Positions 46,738 to 54,830 of a stretch of DNA of 64,000 nt are shown here, in pieces (position 1 is the stretch's first letter; each line of letters begins with the position of its first letter). Below the pieces are notes generated by a model. It was given only the letters and a program-made list of their open reading frames with translations, was not told the DNA's origin and did no database searches. The position numbers were made by a program, and so were the translations under genes. Source of the stretch: Dietzia sp. ANT_WB102 (lineage in GTDB: Bacteria > Actinomycetota > Actinomycetes > Mycobacteriales > Mycobacteriaceae); the NCBI RefSeq assembly GCF_008369165.1, contig NZ_VOBA01000001.1:1083630-1147629 (forward strand), written 5' to 3'.

Positions 46738-48597
46738 ATGGGACGTGCAGTAGGTATCGACCTCGGCACCACCAACTCGGCTGTCGCCGTCCTCGAGGGC
46801 GGCGAGGCCAACGTCATCGCCAACGCCGAAGGTGCGCGCACGACCCCGTCGGTCGTTGCATTCGCCAAGAACGGCGAAGTCCTCGTCGGTCAGCCGGCGA
46901 AGAACCAGGCGGTCACCAACGTCGACCGCACGATCCGCTCGGTCAAGCGCCACATCGGCACGGACTGGAAGTCGGACTCGATCGACGACAAGACCTACAC
47001 CCCGCAGGAGATCAGCGCCCGCACGCTGCAGAAGCTGAAGAGGGACGCCGAGTCCTACCTTGGCGAGGACGTCACAGACGCCGTGATCACCGTGCCGGCG
47101 TACTTCAATGACGCCCAGCGTCAGGCGACCAAGGACGCAGGCCAGATCGCCGGTCTCAACGTCCTGCGGATCGTCAACGAGCCCACCGCGGCCGCCCTGG
47201 CCTACGGGCTCGACAAGGGTGACAAGGAACAGACCATCCTGGTCTTCGACCTCGGTGGCGGAACGTTCGACGTCTCCCTGCTCGACATCGGTGACGGAGT
47301 CGTGGAGGTTCGCGCGACCTCCGGCGACAACCACCTCGGTGGCGACGACTGGGACCAGCGGATCGTCGATTGGCTGGTCGACAAGTTCAAGGCGCAGAAC
47401 GGCATCGACCTGACCAAGGACAAGATGGCCCTGCAGCGTCTGCGTGAGGCCGCGGAAAAGGCCAAGATCGAGCTGTCCAGCGGACAGTCCACCTCGATCA
47501 ACCTGCCGTACATCACGGTCGACGCGGACAAGAACCCGCTGTTCCTGGACGAGACGCTCTCGCGCGCCGAGTTCCAGAAGATCACCCAGGATCTGCTCGA
47601 CCGGTGCCGCCAGCCGTTCCAGGCTGTAGTCAAGGACGCCGGCATCGCGGTCGGCTCGATCGACCACGTGGTGCTGGTCGGCGGCTCGACCCGTATGCCC
47701 GCCGTCACCGACCTGGTCAAGGAGCTCACCGGCGGCAAGGAGCCCAACAAGGGCGTCAACCCGGACGAGGTCGTGGCCGTGGGTGCCGCGCTGCAGGCCG
47801 GCGTGCTCCGCGGTGAGGTCAAGGACGTGCTCCTGCTCGACGTGACCCCGCTGTCGCTGGGCATCGAGACCAAGGGTGGCGTGATGACCAAGCTGATCGA
47901 GCGCAACACCACCATCCCGACCAAGCGCTCGGAGACCTTCACCACGGCCGACGACAACCAGCCGTCCGTGCAGATCCAGGTCTTCCAGGGCGAGCGCGAG
48001 ATGGCGGCGCAGAACAAGCTGCTCGGCTCGTTCGAGCTGTCCGGCATCGCCCCCGCGCCGCGCGGTGTCCCGCAGATCGAAGTCACCTTTGACATCGACG
48101 CCAACGGCATCGTCCACGTCACCGCCAAGGACAAGGGCACCGGCAAGGAGAACACGATCATCATCCAGGACGGCTCCGGCCTGTCCAAGGAAGAGATTGA
48201 CCAGATGATCAAGGACGCCGAGGAGCACGCCGCCGAGGACGCCAAGCGTCGCGAGGAGGCGGACGCCCGCAACCAGGCCGAGTCCACGATCTACCAGACG
48301 GAGAAGTTCGTCTCGGAGAACGAGGACAAGATCCCGGCCGACAAGAAGGACTCGCTCCAGGCCGCGATCGCCGAGGCCAAGACCGCCCTCGAAGGCTCGG
48401 ATGTCGACGCCATCAAGTCCGCGGTCGAGAAGGTCAACACCGAGGCCCAGGCCGTCGGACAGGCCATCTACGAGGCCTCAGCGGCCGAGGGCGCCGAGGC
48501 CGGCGACGCGTCGGGCGCGGGTTCGGCCGACGATGATGTCGTGGACGCCGAGGTAGTCGACGAGGACGATCCCGCCGGGAACGGTGAGGCCAAGTGA
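46738..48597 (+). CDS. dnaK: Hsp70 chaperone DnaK
   Basis: 619 residues. The ATPase domain opens with [18 protein letters not shown] and holds [13 protein letters not shown] and [15 protein letters not shown]; the substrate-binding domain (from about 360, [16 protein letters not shown]) is followed by the helical lid and an acidic Gly/Ala/Asp-rich tail. It folds proteins with GrpE and DnaJ. Start has AAGGAG upstream. Its stop overlaps grpE by four bases. Confidence 0.99.
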   Translation: MGRAVGIDLGTTNSAVAVLEGGEANVIANAEGARTTPSVVAFAKNGEVLVGQPAKNQAVTNVDRTIRSVKRHIGTDWKSDSIDDKTYTPQEISARTLQKLKRDAESYLGEDVTDAVITVPAYFNDAQRQATKDAGQIAGLNVLRIVNEPTAAALAYGLDKGDKEQTILVFDLGGGTFDVSLLDIGDGVVEVRATSGDNHLGGDDWDQRIVDWLVDKFKAQNGIDLTKDKMALQRLREAAEKAKIELSSGQSTSINLPYITVDADKNPLFLDETLSRAEFQKITQDLLDRCRQPFQAVVKDAGIAVGSIDHVVLVGGSTRMPAVTDLVKELTGGKEPNKGVNPDEVVAVGAALQAGVLRGEVKDVLLLDVTPLSLGIETKGGVMTKLIERNTTIPTKRSETFTTADDNQPSVQIQVFQGEREMAAQNKLLGSFELSGIAPAPRGVPQIEVTFDIDANGIVHVTAKDKGTGKENTIIIQDGSGLSKEEIDQMIKDAEEHAAEDAKRREEADARNQAESTIYQTEKFVSENEDKIPADKKDSLQAAIAEAKTALEGSDVDAIKSAVEKVNTEAQAVGQAIYEASAAEGAEAGDASGAGSADDDVVDAEVVDEDDPAGNGEAK

Positions 48598-49154
48598 CCC
48601 GCCCCGAGGAGAGCGACGCCTCCGAGAAGGCCGCATGGGCCGGCGCTGACGCCGAGGCCGAACAGGCCGCCGAGGCGGTCGAGGCCGAGGTCGTCGACGA
48701 CGGCACCGCGCCTGCCGGCGACGCGCCGGCCGATGATTCGACCGCCGAATTGCAGACGCAGCTCGACGAGCGAACCGCGGACCTGCAGCGCGTGTCGGCG
48801 GAGTTCGCCAACTACCGCCGCCGCGTCGAGCGCGACCGCCAGTCGATCATCGACACCGCCAAGGGCACGGTCCTGACCGAGCTGTTGACGATCGTCGACG
48901 ACCTCGACCGGGCCGAGGCGCACGGTGACCTCGCGGAGGGGCCGCTCAAGGTCTTCGCCGACAAGGTCCGCGCGCTGCTCGCCTCCCAGGGTGTCGAGGC
49001 ATTCGGCGAGGAGGGCGACGCGTTCGACCCGGCCGTCCACGAAGCCGTGCAGGACGAGTCCGAGGGCTCCGAGCCCGTGCTGGGCACAATCCTGCGCAAG
49101 GGCTACCGCCACGGTGAGCGGACCTTGCGGACGGCGATGGTCGTCGTCCGCTGA
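48594..49154 (+). CDS. grpE: Nucleotide exchange factor GrpE
   Basis: 186 residues starting at GTG overlapping the dnaK stop. An acidic disordered N-terminus (about 1-45) leads into the long dimerisation helix ([31 protein letters not shown]) and the beta-domain ending [35 protein letters not shown], typical of GrpE. It releases ADP from DnaK. A strong hairpin follows. Confidence 0.97.
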   Translation: MTRPEESDASEKAAWAGADAEAEQAAEAVEAEVVDDGTAPAGDAPADDSTAELQTQLDERTADLQRVSAEFANYRRRVERDRQSIIDTAKGTVLTELLTIVDDLDRAEAHGDLAEGPLKVFADKVRALLASQGVEAFGEEGDAFDPAVHEAVQDESEGSEPVLGTILRKGYRHGERTLRTAMVVVR

Positions 49155-49172
49155 GTCACCAGGCTCACCTCC

Positions 49173-49220
49173 CGGCGTGCGGGTGCCGCCCGAGAAATCT
49201 CGGGTAGCACCCGCACGCCG
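49173..49220 (+). terminator. Large hairpin between grpE and dnaJ
   Basis: A perfect 14-bp outer stem (49173-49186 with 49207-49220) and a 6-bp inner stem CCCGAG/CTCGGG with an AAAT loop. Placed 19 bp past grpE inside the chaperone cluster, so it would lower readthrough into dnaJ-hspR. Confidence 0.75.
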
Positions 49221-49313
49221 ACCCACTCCGGACGCACCGGGGAACTGAGAGACTTTTACACCTGACACGGTTCTACAACTGATACATCGAGAGAAGAAGA
49301 AGGGAGGCGTCAG

Positions 49314-50498
49314 GTGAGTCAGCGCGAATGGGTCGAGAAGGACTACTACGCCGAACTGGGCGTCTCCAAGTCCGCCACCCAGGACGACATCCGCAAGGCC
49401 TACCGCAAGCTCGCGCGGGAGAACCACCCGGACTCCAACCCGGGCAACTCGGCCGCGGAGGAAAAGTTCAAGCGGATCAGCGAGGCCAACGACGTCATCG
49501 GTGACCCGACTCGGCGCAAGGAATACGACACGTTCCGTGCCCAGGTCTCCTCCGGCGGGTTCAGCGGTTTCGCGCCCGGCGGCGGCGCCAGGTACACGTC
49601 CACCGGCGGGGACTTCGACTTGGGCGACATCTTCGGCGGCGCCGGCGGCGGAGCAGGCGGCGCCGGCGGGTTCTCGGACCTGTTCGGCGGCCTATTCAAC
49701 CAGGCCCGCCCGGGCAGCGGCGGGACTGGACGCGGCCGGGCGGAACGCTCGCGCGGAGGACAGGACGTCGAGACGGCCCTGACCCTGACCTTCCGCGAGG
49801 CAGCCCTCGGGGAGACGGTCCAGATCAAACTCTCCTCGGCCTCGCCCTGCCTGGTCTGCCACGGAAGCGGCGCCAGGCCGGGGACCAGCCCCAAGGTGTG
49901 CGGAACCTGTCACGGAGCGGGTGTCGTCCAGCGCACCCAGGGTGCGTTCGGCTTCGCCGAACCCTGCACCGACTGTGGCGGAACCGGGTCCAAGATCGAC
50001 GATCCGTGCACCGAGTGCGCAGGGAGCGGCGTCACCGAACGAGCCCGCACCATCAACGTCAAGGTCCCCGCCGGCGTCCAGGACGGCCAGCGCATCCGAC
50101 TCTCGGGTCAGGGTGAGGCGGGGTTCCGCGGGGCGCCCTCGGGAGACCTGTACGTGACGGTCACCGTCCAGAAGGACGCAGTGTTCGACCGCGACGGTTC
50201 CGACCTGCTCGTCGACCTACCGGTGTCCTATCCGGAGCTGGTTCGCGGCGCCCAGGTGTCCGTTCCCACGCTCACGGGACGAGTCACCGTGAAAATCCCG
50301 GCCGGTTCGAGGGATGGGCAGATCCTGAGGGTGCGCGGCCGCGGAATCGCCCGCAAGACCGGAACTGGTGACCTCAAGGTGACTCTCCGGGTGGCCACGC
50401 CCCCTGCCGGGATGGCCGAGACCGAGCTCGCCGCTTACGACGACGCGTTGCGCGCCGCCGGCTTCGATCCACGGTCGGGCTGGGCAGGCTCGGCATGA
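49314..50498 (+). CDS. dnaJ: Co-chaperone DnaJ
   Basis: 394 residues from GTG behind GGGAGG. J domain with the HPD motif (RENHPDSNPG), a Gly-rich region (about 75-140), four zinc-finger CxxCxGxG repeats (CLVCHGSG, CGTCHGAG, CTDCGGTG, CTECAGSG) and the C-terminal substrate domains. It stimulates DnaK ATPase. The gap of 159 bp from grpE and the hairpin in it suggest an extra promoter. The stop overlaps hspR by four bases. Confidence 0.98.
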   Translation: MSQREWVEKDYYAELGVSKSATQDDIRKAYRKLARENHPDSNPGNSAAEEKFKRISEANDVIGDPTRRKEYDTFRAQVSSGGFSGFAPGGGARYTSTGGDFDLGDIFGGAGGGAGGAGGFSDLFGGLFNQARPGSGGTGRGRAERSRGGQDVETALTLTFREAALGETVQIKLSSASPCLVCHGSGARPGTSPKVCGTCHGAGVVQRTQGAFGFAEPCTDCGGTGSKIDDPCTECAGSGVTERARTINVKVPAGVQDGQRIRLSGQGEAGFRGAPSGDLYVTVTVQKDAVFDRDGSDLLVDLPVSYPELVRGAQVSVPTLTGRVTVKIPAGSRDGQILRVRGRGIARKTGTGDLKVTLRVATPPAGMAETELAAYDDALRAAGFDPRSGWAGSA

Positions 50499-50923
50499 GC
50501 CCCCGGCGGGACGTCGGAGAGCTCGGGCCCGACGACAGCGTCCTGGTGATCTCGGTGGCCGCCGAACTCTCCGGCCTGCACGCGCAGACCCTGCGCACCT
50601 ATGACCGGCTGGGGATCGTCACCCCCGAGCGCACCAGCGGCGGCGGGCGACGCTACTCGCTGCGGGACGTGGCGATGCTCCGTGAGGTCCAGCGCCTCAG
50701 CCAGGAGGAGGGCGTCAACCTCGCCGGCATCAAGCGGATCATCGAACTGACCAATCAGGTCGATGCCCTACGCAGCCGAGTGTCAGAGCTGGTCGACGAG
50801 GTTAGCGATCTCCGGCGCCGCTCGGGAACGGCCGGGCGGGCCGGTGGTGAGCTCGTCCACGTGCCCAGATCGACGTCGGTAGTGGTGTGGAGTCCACGCC
50901 ACAGGCGCGGGGATCACGACTGA
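50495..50923 (+). CDS. hspR: Heat-shock repressor HspR (MerR family)
   Basis: 142 residues. The MerR-type helix-turn-helix is evident: VISVAAELSGLHAQTLRTYDRLGIVTPERT, then GRRYSLRDVAMLREVQRLSQEEGVNLAGIKRIIEL and a coiled coil. HspR represses the dnaK operon at HAIR repeats, with DnaK as co-repressor in Streptomyces. Two HAIR-like elements lie upstream of dnaK here. Confidence 0.96.
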   Translation: MSPRRDVGELGPDDSVLVISVAAELSGLHAQTLRTYDRLGIVTPERTSGGGRRYSLRDVAMLREVQRLSQEEGVNLAGIKRIIELTNQVDALRSRVSELVDEVSDLRRRSGTAGRAGGELVHVPRSTSVVVWSPRHRRGDHD

Positions 50924-50971
50924 TCCGGAGGGGCCGGGCACCCGGATGTGCGATGTTCCGCACACAATTAC

Positions 50972-50990
50972 TGAGGATAGGCTAACCGAT
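50972..50990. promoter_or_regulatory. DtxR/IdeR iron box
   Basis: TGAGGATAGGCTAACCGAT matches 15 of 19 positions of the iron box TTAGGTTAGGCTAACCTAA. It lies 57 bp upstream of the start of the iron-binding lipoprotein, where a repressor would cover the promoter. Confidence 0.9.
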
Positions 50991-51046
50991 GGTAAGTTGC
51001 GTGTGTTCCTGACGACGCACCATTCGTAGCCTGCTTGGAGGCCTCC

Positions 51047-52069
51047 GTGACGCTCCGTTCCCGAGCCCTCGCCGCGACGATGTCCGGAGTGCTGATCGCA
51101 TCGCTCTCGGCGTGTGGACTCTCCGGCGGCGATGACGACGCCCTGGTGGTGTACAACGCCCAACACGAGTCGCTCACGCGCGAGTGGGCCGACGCGTTCA
51201 CCGAAGAAACCGGCGTGAAGGTCGAACTTCGCAACGGCAGCGACTTCGACCTGGGTAATCAGCTGGTTGCCGAGGGCGACGCCTCGAAGGCCGATGTCTA
51301 CCTGACGGAAAACTCCCCGGCGATCTCGATGGTCGCGGACAAGGGGCTGCTTGCGCCGGTGGAGGATCAGTCCCTCGCCCAGGTCCCCGAGCAGTACCGT
51401 CCGTCGACCGGGGACTGGGTCGGGATAGCCGCCCGCTCCACGGTGTTCGTGTACAACGAGCAGGCTGTTGCCGAGGAGGACCTGCCCAAATCGTTCGCAG
51501 ATCTCGCGACCCCGCGTTGGCAGGGCAAGTGGGGTGCCGCCCCGGCGGGCGCGGACTTCCAGGCCATCGTCTCCGCGGCACTCGAACTCTCGGGGGAGCA
51601 GCAGACCCGCACGTGGCTCGAGTCGCTGCGCCGACCCGACGGGGGATTTTCCACCTACAAGGGCAACAAGCCGATTCTGGCCGCCGTCAACGCGGGCGAG
51701 ATCGACGGCGGGGTCATCTACCACTACTACTACTTCGGTGACCGCGCGGGCACCGGGGAGTCCTCGCAGAACGTCGGACAGTACTACTTCCGCAACGGTG
51801 GGCCCGAATCCTTCCTCTCGCTCTCCGGAGGGGGAGTCCTCGGCACCGCGCCGCATGCCGAGGAAGCCCAGCGCTTCCTGGCCTTCATCACCTCGCAGAA
51901 GGGCCAGGAGATCCTGCGGGACTCGTCCTTCGAATACCCGGTGGCATCAGGCGTGTCCGCTGCCCCGGAGCTCGTGCCACTGCCGGAACTCAACGCCCCG
52001 GACGTGGACCCGGCAGGATTGAACGGCCCCGCCGTGACCGACCTGCTCACCTCGATCGGTCTGGCCTGA
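51047..52069 (+). CDS. Ferric iron ABC transporter substrate-binding lipoprotein
   Basis: 340 residues from GTG, five bases behind GGAGG. Lipobox SLSACG near residue 24. The body is FbpA/FutA/Sfu-type: LVVYNAQHESLTREWADAF, YLTENSPAISMV and the Tyr-rich iron ligand site VIYHYYYFGD. It binds free or weakly chelated Fe(III) outside the membrane. First gene of an iron-box-controlled operon with the permease (8 bp later) and ATPase. Confidence 0.93.
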   Translation: MTLRSRALAATMSGVLIASLSACGLSGGDDDALVVYNAQHESLTREWADAFTEETGVKVELRNGSDFDLGNQLVAEGDASKADVYLTENSPAISMVADKGLLAPVEDQSLAQVPEQYRPSTGDWVGIAARSTVFVYNEQAVAEEDLPKSFADLATPRWQGKWGAAPAGADFQAIVSAALELSGEQQTRTWLESLRRPDGGFSTYKGNKPILAAVNAGEIDGGVIYHYYYFGDRAGTGESSQNVGQYYFRNGGPESFLSLSGGGVLGTAPHAEEAQRFLAFITSQKGQEILRDSSFEYPVASGVSAAPELVPLPELNAPDVDPAGLNGPAVTDLLTSIGLA

Positions 52070-52076
52070 TCCGCGC

Positions 52077-53702
52077 GTGACCACGCTCGCGCCCCGCCCG
52101 CCCGCGACATCGGGCGAGTCTGCCCTGCAGCCCGAGCGCGCGCCATCCCCACGCGACGGAGGCAGGCGGCGCGCAGGACGGACCGGCCGACGGGCTCCGG
52201 TGGTCCTTTTGCTCGGAGTGGCCGCGTTGACCGCGCTGTTCCTCCTGCCAATCGGCTACATCGTGTGGCTCACGATCGACATGGGGATCGACCGTGTCGG
52301 GGAACTGATCCTGCGCGAGCGTGTGCTCCACCTCCTGTCGTCCACGACTGCGCTGGTGGCCGTGACTGTGCCACTGACGGTGGTGATCGGCGTGGCCACT
52401 GCGTGGCTGGTGGAGCGGACGGCGCTGCCGGGGCGACGTGTCTGGGGAGTGCTCTTCGCCGCCCCGCTGGCTGTCCCGGCGTTCGTGACCAGCTACGCGT
52501 GGCTCGGGGTCGACCCGACGATCGGTGGGCTCAGCGGTGGAGCGCTCATCGCGGTGTCCTCGTATTTTCCGCTGGTGTACCTCCCGGCGGCGGCGACACT
52601 CCGATGGATCGACCCTGCAGAGGAGGAGGTCGCGCGTTCGCTCGGGCTGTCCCCCCTGCGGGTTGCCGCACGAGTGATGCTGCCGCAACTCCGACTGGCC
52701 GTGCTGGGCGGGGCACTGCTGGTGGCCCTGCACCTGCTGGCCGAGTATGGCGCCTTTTCCATGATCCGGTTCGACACCTTCACTACCGCCATCGTCGATC
52801 AGTATCAGTCGACGTATGCCTCCGAGGCCGGTGGGATTCTGGCCGGGGTGCTGGTGCTGCTGTGCCTGCTCTTGCTCATGGGGGAGGCCTCGGCCCGCGG
52901 GCGGGCCCGGTACGCCCGCCTGGGGTCCGGTGCGGCGCGTCGCTCTGCGCCCGTGCAGTTGGGCGCATGGACGGTGCCGGCTCTGCTGGGATGCGGCGCG
53001 GTGGTCGGGGTCTCCCTCGGAGTGCCTCTCTTCGTGGTGATCCGCTGGCTCGTCGTCGGTGGCGCCGACGTGTGGACCGACCCTCGGCTCGCCGAGGCGT
53101 TCGGCCAGTCGGTGGGGTACGGCTTCTACGGCGCCGCCGGGTGCGTGGCGCTCGCCCTGCCGGTGGCCTGGTTGACGATCCGCTACCCGGGCCCCGCGGC
53201 GCGACTCGTGGAAGCCTGCAACTACGTTGCCAGTTCACTGCCGGGGATCGTGGTGGCGTTGGCGCTCACCACCGTGTTCATCCGGGTATTGCCGCAGCTA
53301 TATCAGACCGTTGTGATGGTGCTGGCGGCATACGTTCTGCTGTTCATTCCGCGAGCGGTGGTCACGCTGCGTGCCGGTCTGGCGCAGGCACCCGAACGAC
53401 TGGAGGAGGCCGCACGGGCACTGGGGCGCCCACCACTGGTCGCGGTCTTCACGGTGACGCTGCGGAGAATGCTGCCCTCGTTCGTCGCCGCCTTCGCGTT
53501 GGTGTTCCTGGCCGTGGTCAACGAACTCACCGCGACGTTGCTGCTCTCGCCGGCCGGGACGAGCACGCTCGCGACCCGCTTCTGGTCTCTCGGACTGGAT
53601 CTGGACTACGCGGCAGCGGCACCGTTCGCGCTCATCATGATCGTGATGAGCGCCCCCATGACGTATCTGCTGCTGCGTCAGACCGCGGCGGGCAAGCCAT
53701 GA
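52077..53702 (+). CDS. Ferric iron ABC transporter permease (fused)
   Basis: 541 residues with about twelve membrane helices, two binding-protein-dependent permease domains in one chain. EAA-type loops are seen at [22 protein letters not shown] and [23 protein letters not shown]. The duplicated single-chain form is typical for FbpB/SfuB iron permeases. The ATPase start overlaps its stop by four bases. Confidence 0.93.
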   Translation: MTTLAPRPPATSGESALQPERAPSPRDGGRRRAGRTGRRAPVVLLLGVAALTALFLLPIGYIVWLTIDMGIDRVGELILRERVLHLLSSTTALVAVTVPLTVVIGVATAWLVERTALPGRRVWGVLFAAPLAVPAFVTSYAWLGVDPTIGGLSGGALIAVSSYFPLVYLPAAATLRWIDPAEEEVARSLGLSPLRVAARVMLPQLRLAVLGGALLVALHLLAEYGAFSMIRFDTFTTAIVDQYQSTYASEAGGILAGVLVLLCLLLLMGEASARGRARYARLGSGAARRSAPVQLGAWTVPALLGCGAVVGVSLGVPLFVVIRWLVVGGADVWTDPRLAEAFGQSVGYGFYGAAGCVALALPVAWLTIRYPGPAARLVEACNYVASSLPGIVVALALTTVFIRVLPQLYQTVVMVLAAYVLLFIPRAVVTLRAGLAQAPERLEEAARALGRPPLVAVFTVTLRRMLPSFVAAFALVFLAVVNELTATLLLSPAGTSTLATRFWSLGLDLDYAAAAPFALIMIVMSAPMTYLLLRQTAAGKP

Positions 53703-54757
53703 CCCCCCGGACAGTCGGCCGGGAGTTGAGCGTCCGCGGCCTGCGCAAGTCCTTCGGGGACCGGACGATCCTTCGGGACATCAACCTCGAGGTCCCCGCG
53801 GGTGATTCGGTGGCTGTGGTCGGTCCGTCGGGATGTGGGAAGACGACGCTGCTGCGGATCATCGCCGGGTTCGAACGCCCGGACGCCGGGAGCGTCCGCC
53901 TGGGCGAGCGCGAACTCGTCGGGGCACACCGTGCCGTCCCCGCACACAAGCGTCACATCGGGTATGTCCCCCAGGATGGCGCGCTGTTCCCGCATCTCAC
54001 CGTAGGGGGCAACGTCGGATTCGGACTGCCCCGCCGGGAGCGCACGCCCGATCGGATCGCGGAACTACTCGACCGCGTCCACCTTGATCCCGCCACGGCT
54101 CGGTGGCGCCCCGATCAGCTATCGGGCGGGCAGCAGCAGCGGGTGGCCGTCGCGCGGGCGTTGGCACAGTCCCCGCACGCCGTTCTGCTGGACGAGGCGT
54201 TCTCCGCCCTGGACGCGGGCCTGCGCGCAGAGATCCGGTCCTCGGTCGCGGAGATCCTCCGCGCCGGGGGCGTGACGACCGTGCTGGTGACGCACGATCA
54301 CGAGGAAGCCTTGTCCTTCGCTGATCAGGTGGCCGTGATGCGCGACGGAAAGTTTGCCCAGGTGGGTACGCCCCGCGAGGTCTATCTGGAGCCGGTGGAC
54401 CGGGCCACCGCCGAGTTCTTCGGGGACATGGTGCGGCTGGAGGGGGATGCCCGCGACGGAGTGGCCGCCACCGCGCTTGGGCCGGTCAGGCTCGTCGGTG
54501 ACGTGGCAGATGGTCGGGTGGCGCTGTCCGTACGGGCCGAGCAGGTGCTGCTGGGCTCGGTCTATTCCTCAGCCGCCAGGGGCGTCGTGCGCGACTGCAG
54601 GTTCCTCGGCGCATCCGTGCGGTGCCTGGTCGACGTGGATGGTGCAGGGACGGTGGCGGCCCGCTGCCGACCCCAGGACGCGCCCGTGCCCGGTGACGCG
54701 GTCGGGCTCACTGTGGTCGGCCAGGGGTGGGTGGACCGACTCACTCCTGATCGGTGA
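53699..54757 (+). CDS. Ferric iron ABC transporter ATP-binding protein
   Basis: 352 residues. Walker [11 protein letters not shown]-loop [14 protein letters not shown], signature LSGGQQQR, Walker [13 protein letters not shown] and H-loop VTHDHEEAL, followed by a C-terminal TOBE-like regulatory domain (about 240-350). It is FbpC-like, driving iron import with the permease. The next gene (54831) starts 74 bp later on the same strand with no hairpin between. Confidence 0.94.
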   Translation: MTPRTVGRELSVRGLRKSFGDRTILRDINLEVPAGDSVAVVGPSGCGKTTLLRIIAGFERPDAGSVRLGERELVGAHRAVPAHKRHIGYVPQDGALFPHLTVGGNVGFGLPRRERTPDRIAELLDRVHLDPATARWRPDQLSGGQQQRVAVARALAQSPHAVLLDEAFSALDAGLRAEIRSSVAEILRAGGVTTVLVTHDHEEALSFADQVAVMRDGKFAQVGTPREVYLEPVDRATAEFFGDMVRLEGDARDGVAATALGPVRLVGDVADGRVALSVRAEQVLLGSVYSSAARGVVRDCRFLGASVRCLVDVDGAGTVAARCRPQDAPVPGDAVGLTVVGQGWVDRLTPDR

Positions 54758-54830
54758 GCGGCTCGACTCACCAGGTGGCCGATCGCTCGGGGGGCACTGA
54801 CGGAGCAGTGATGCCGAGGGTGGAGTTCAC

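Noticed and set aside
46699..48228. 509-codon minus-strand frame opposite dnaK
   Set aside because: Shadow of dnaK with no independent motif or ribosome-binding site.
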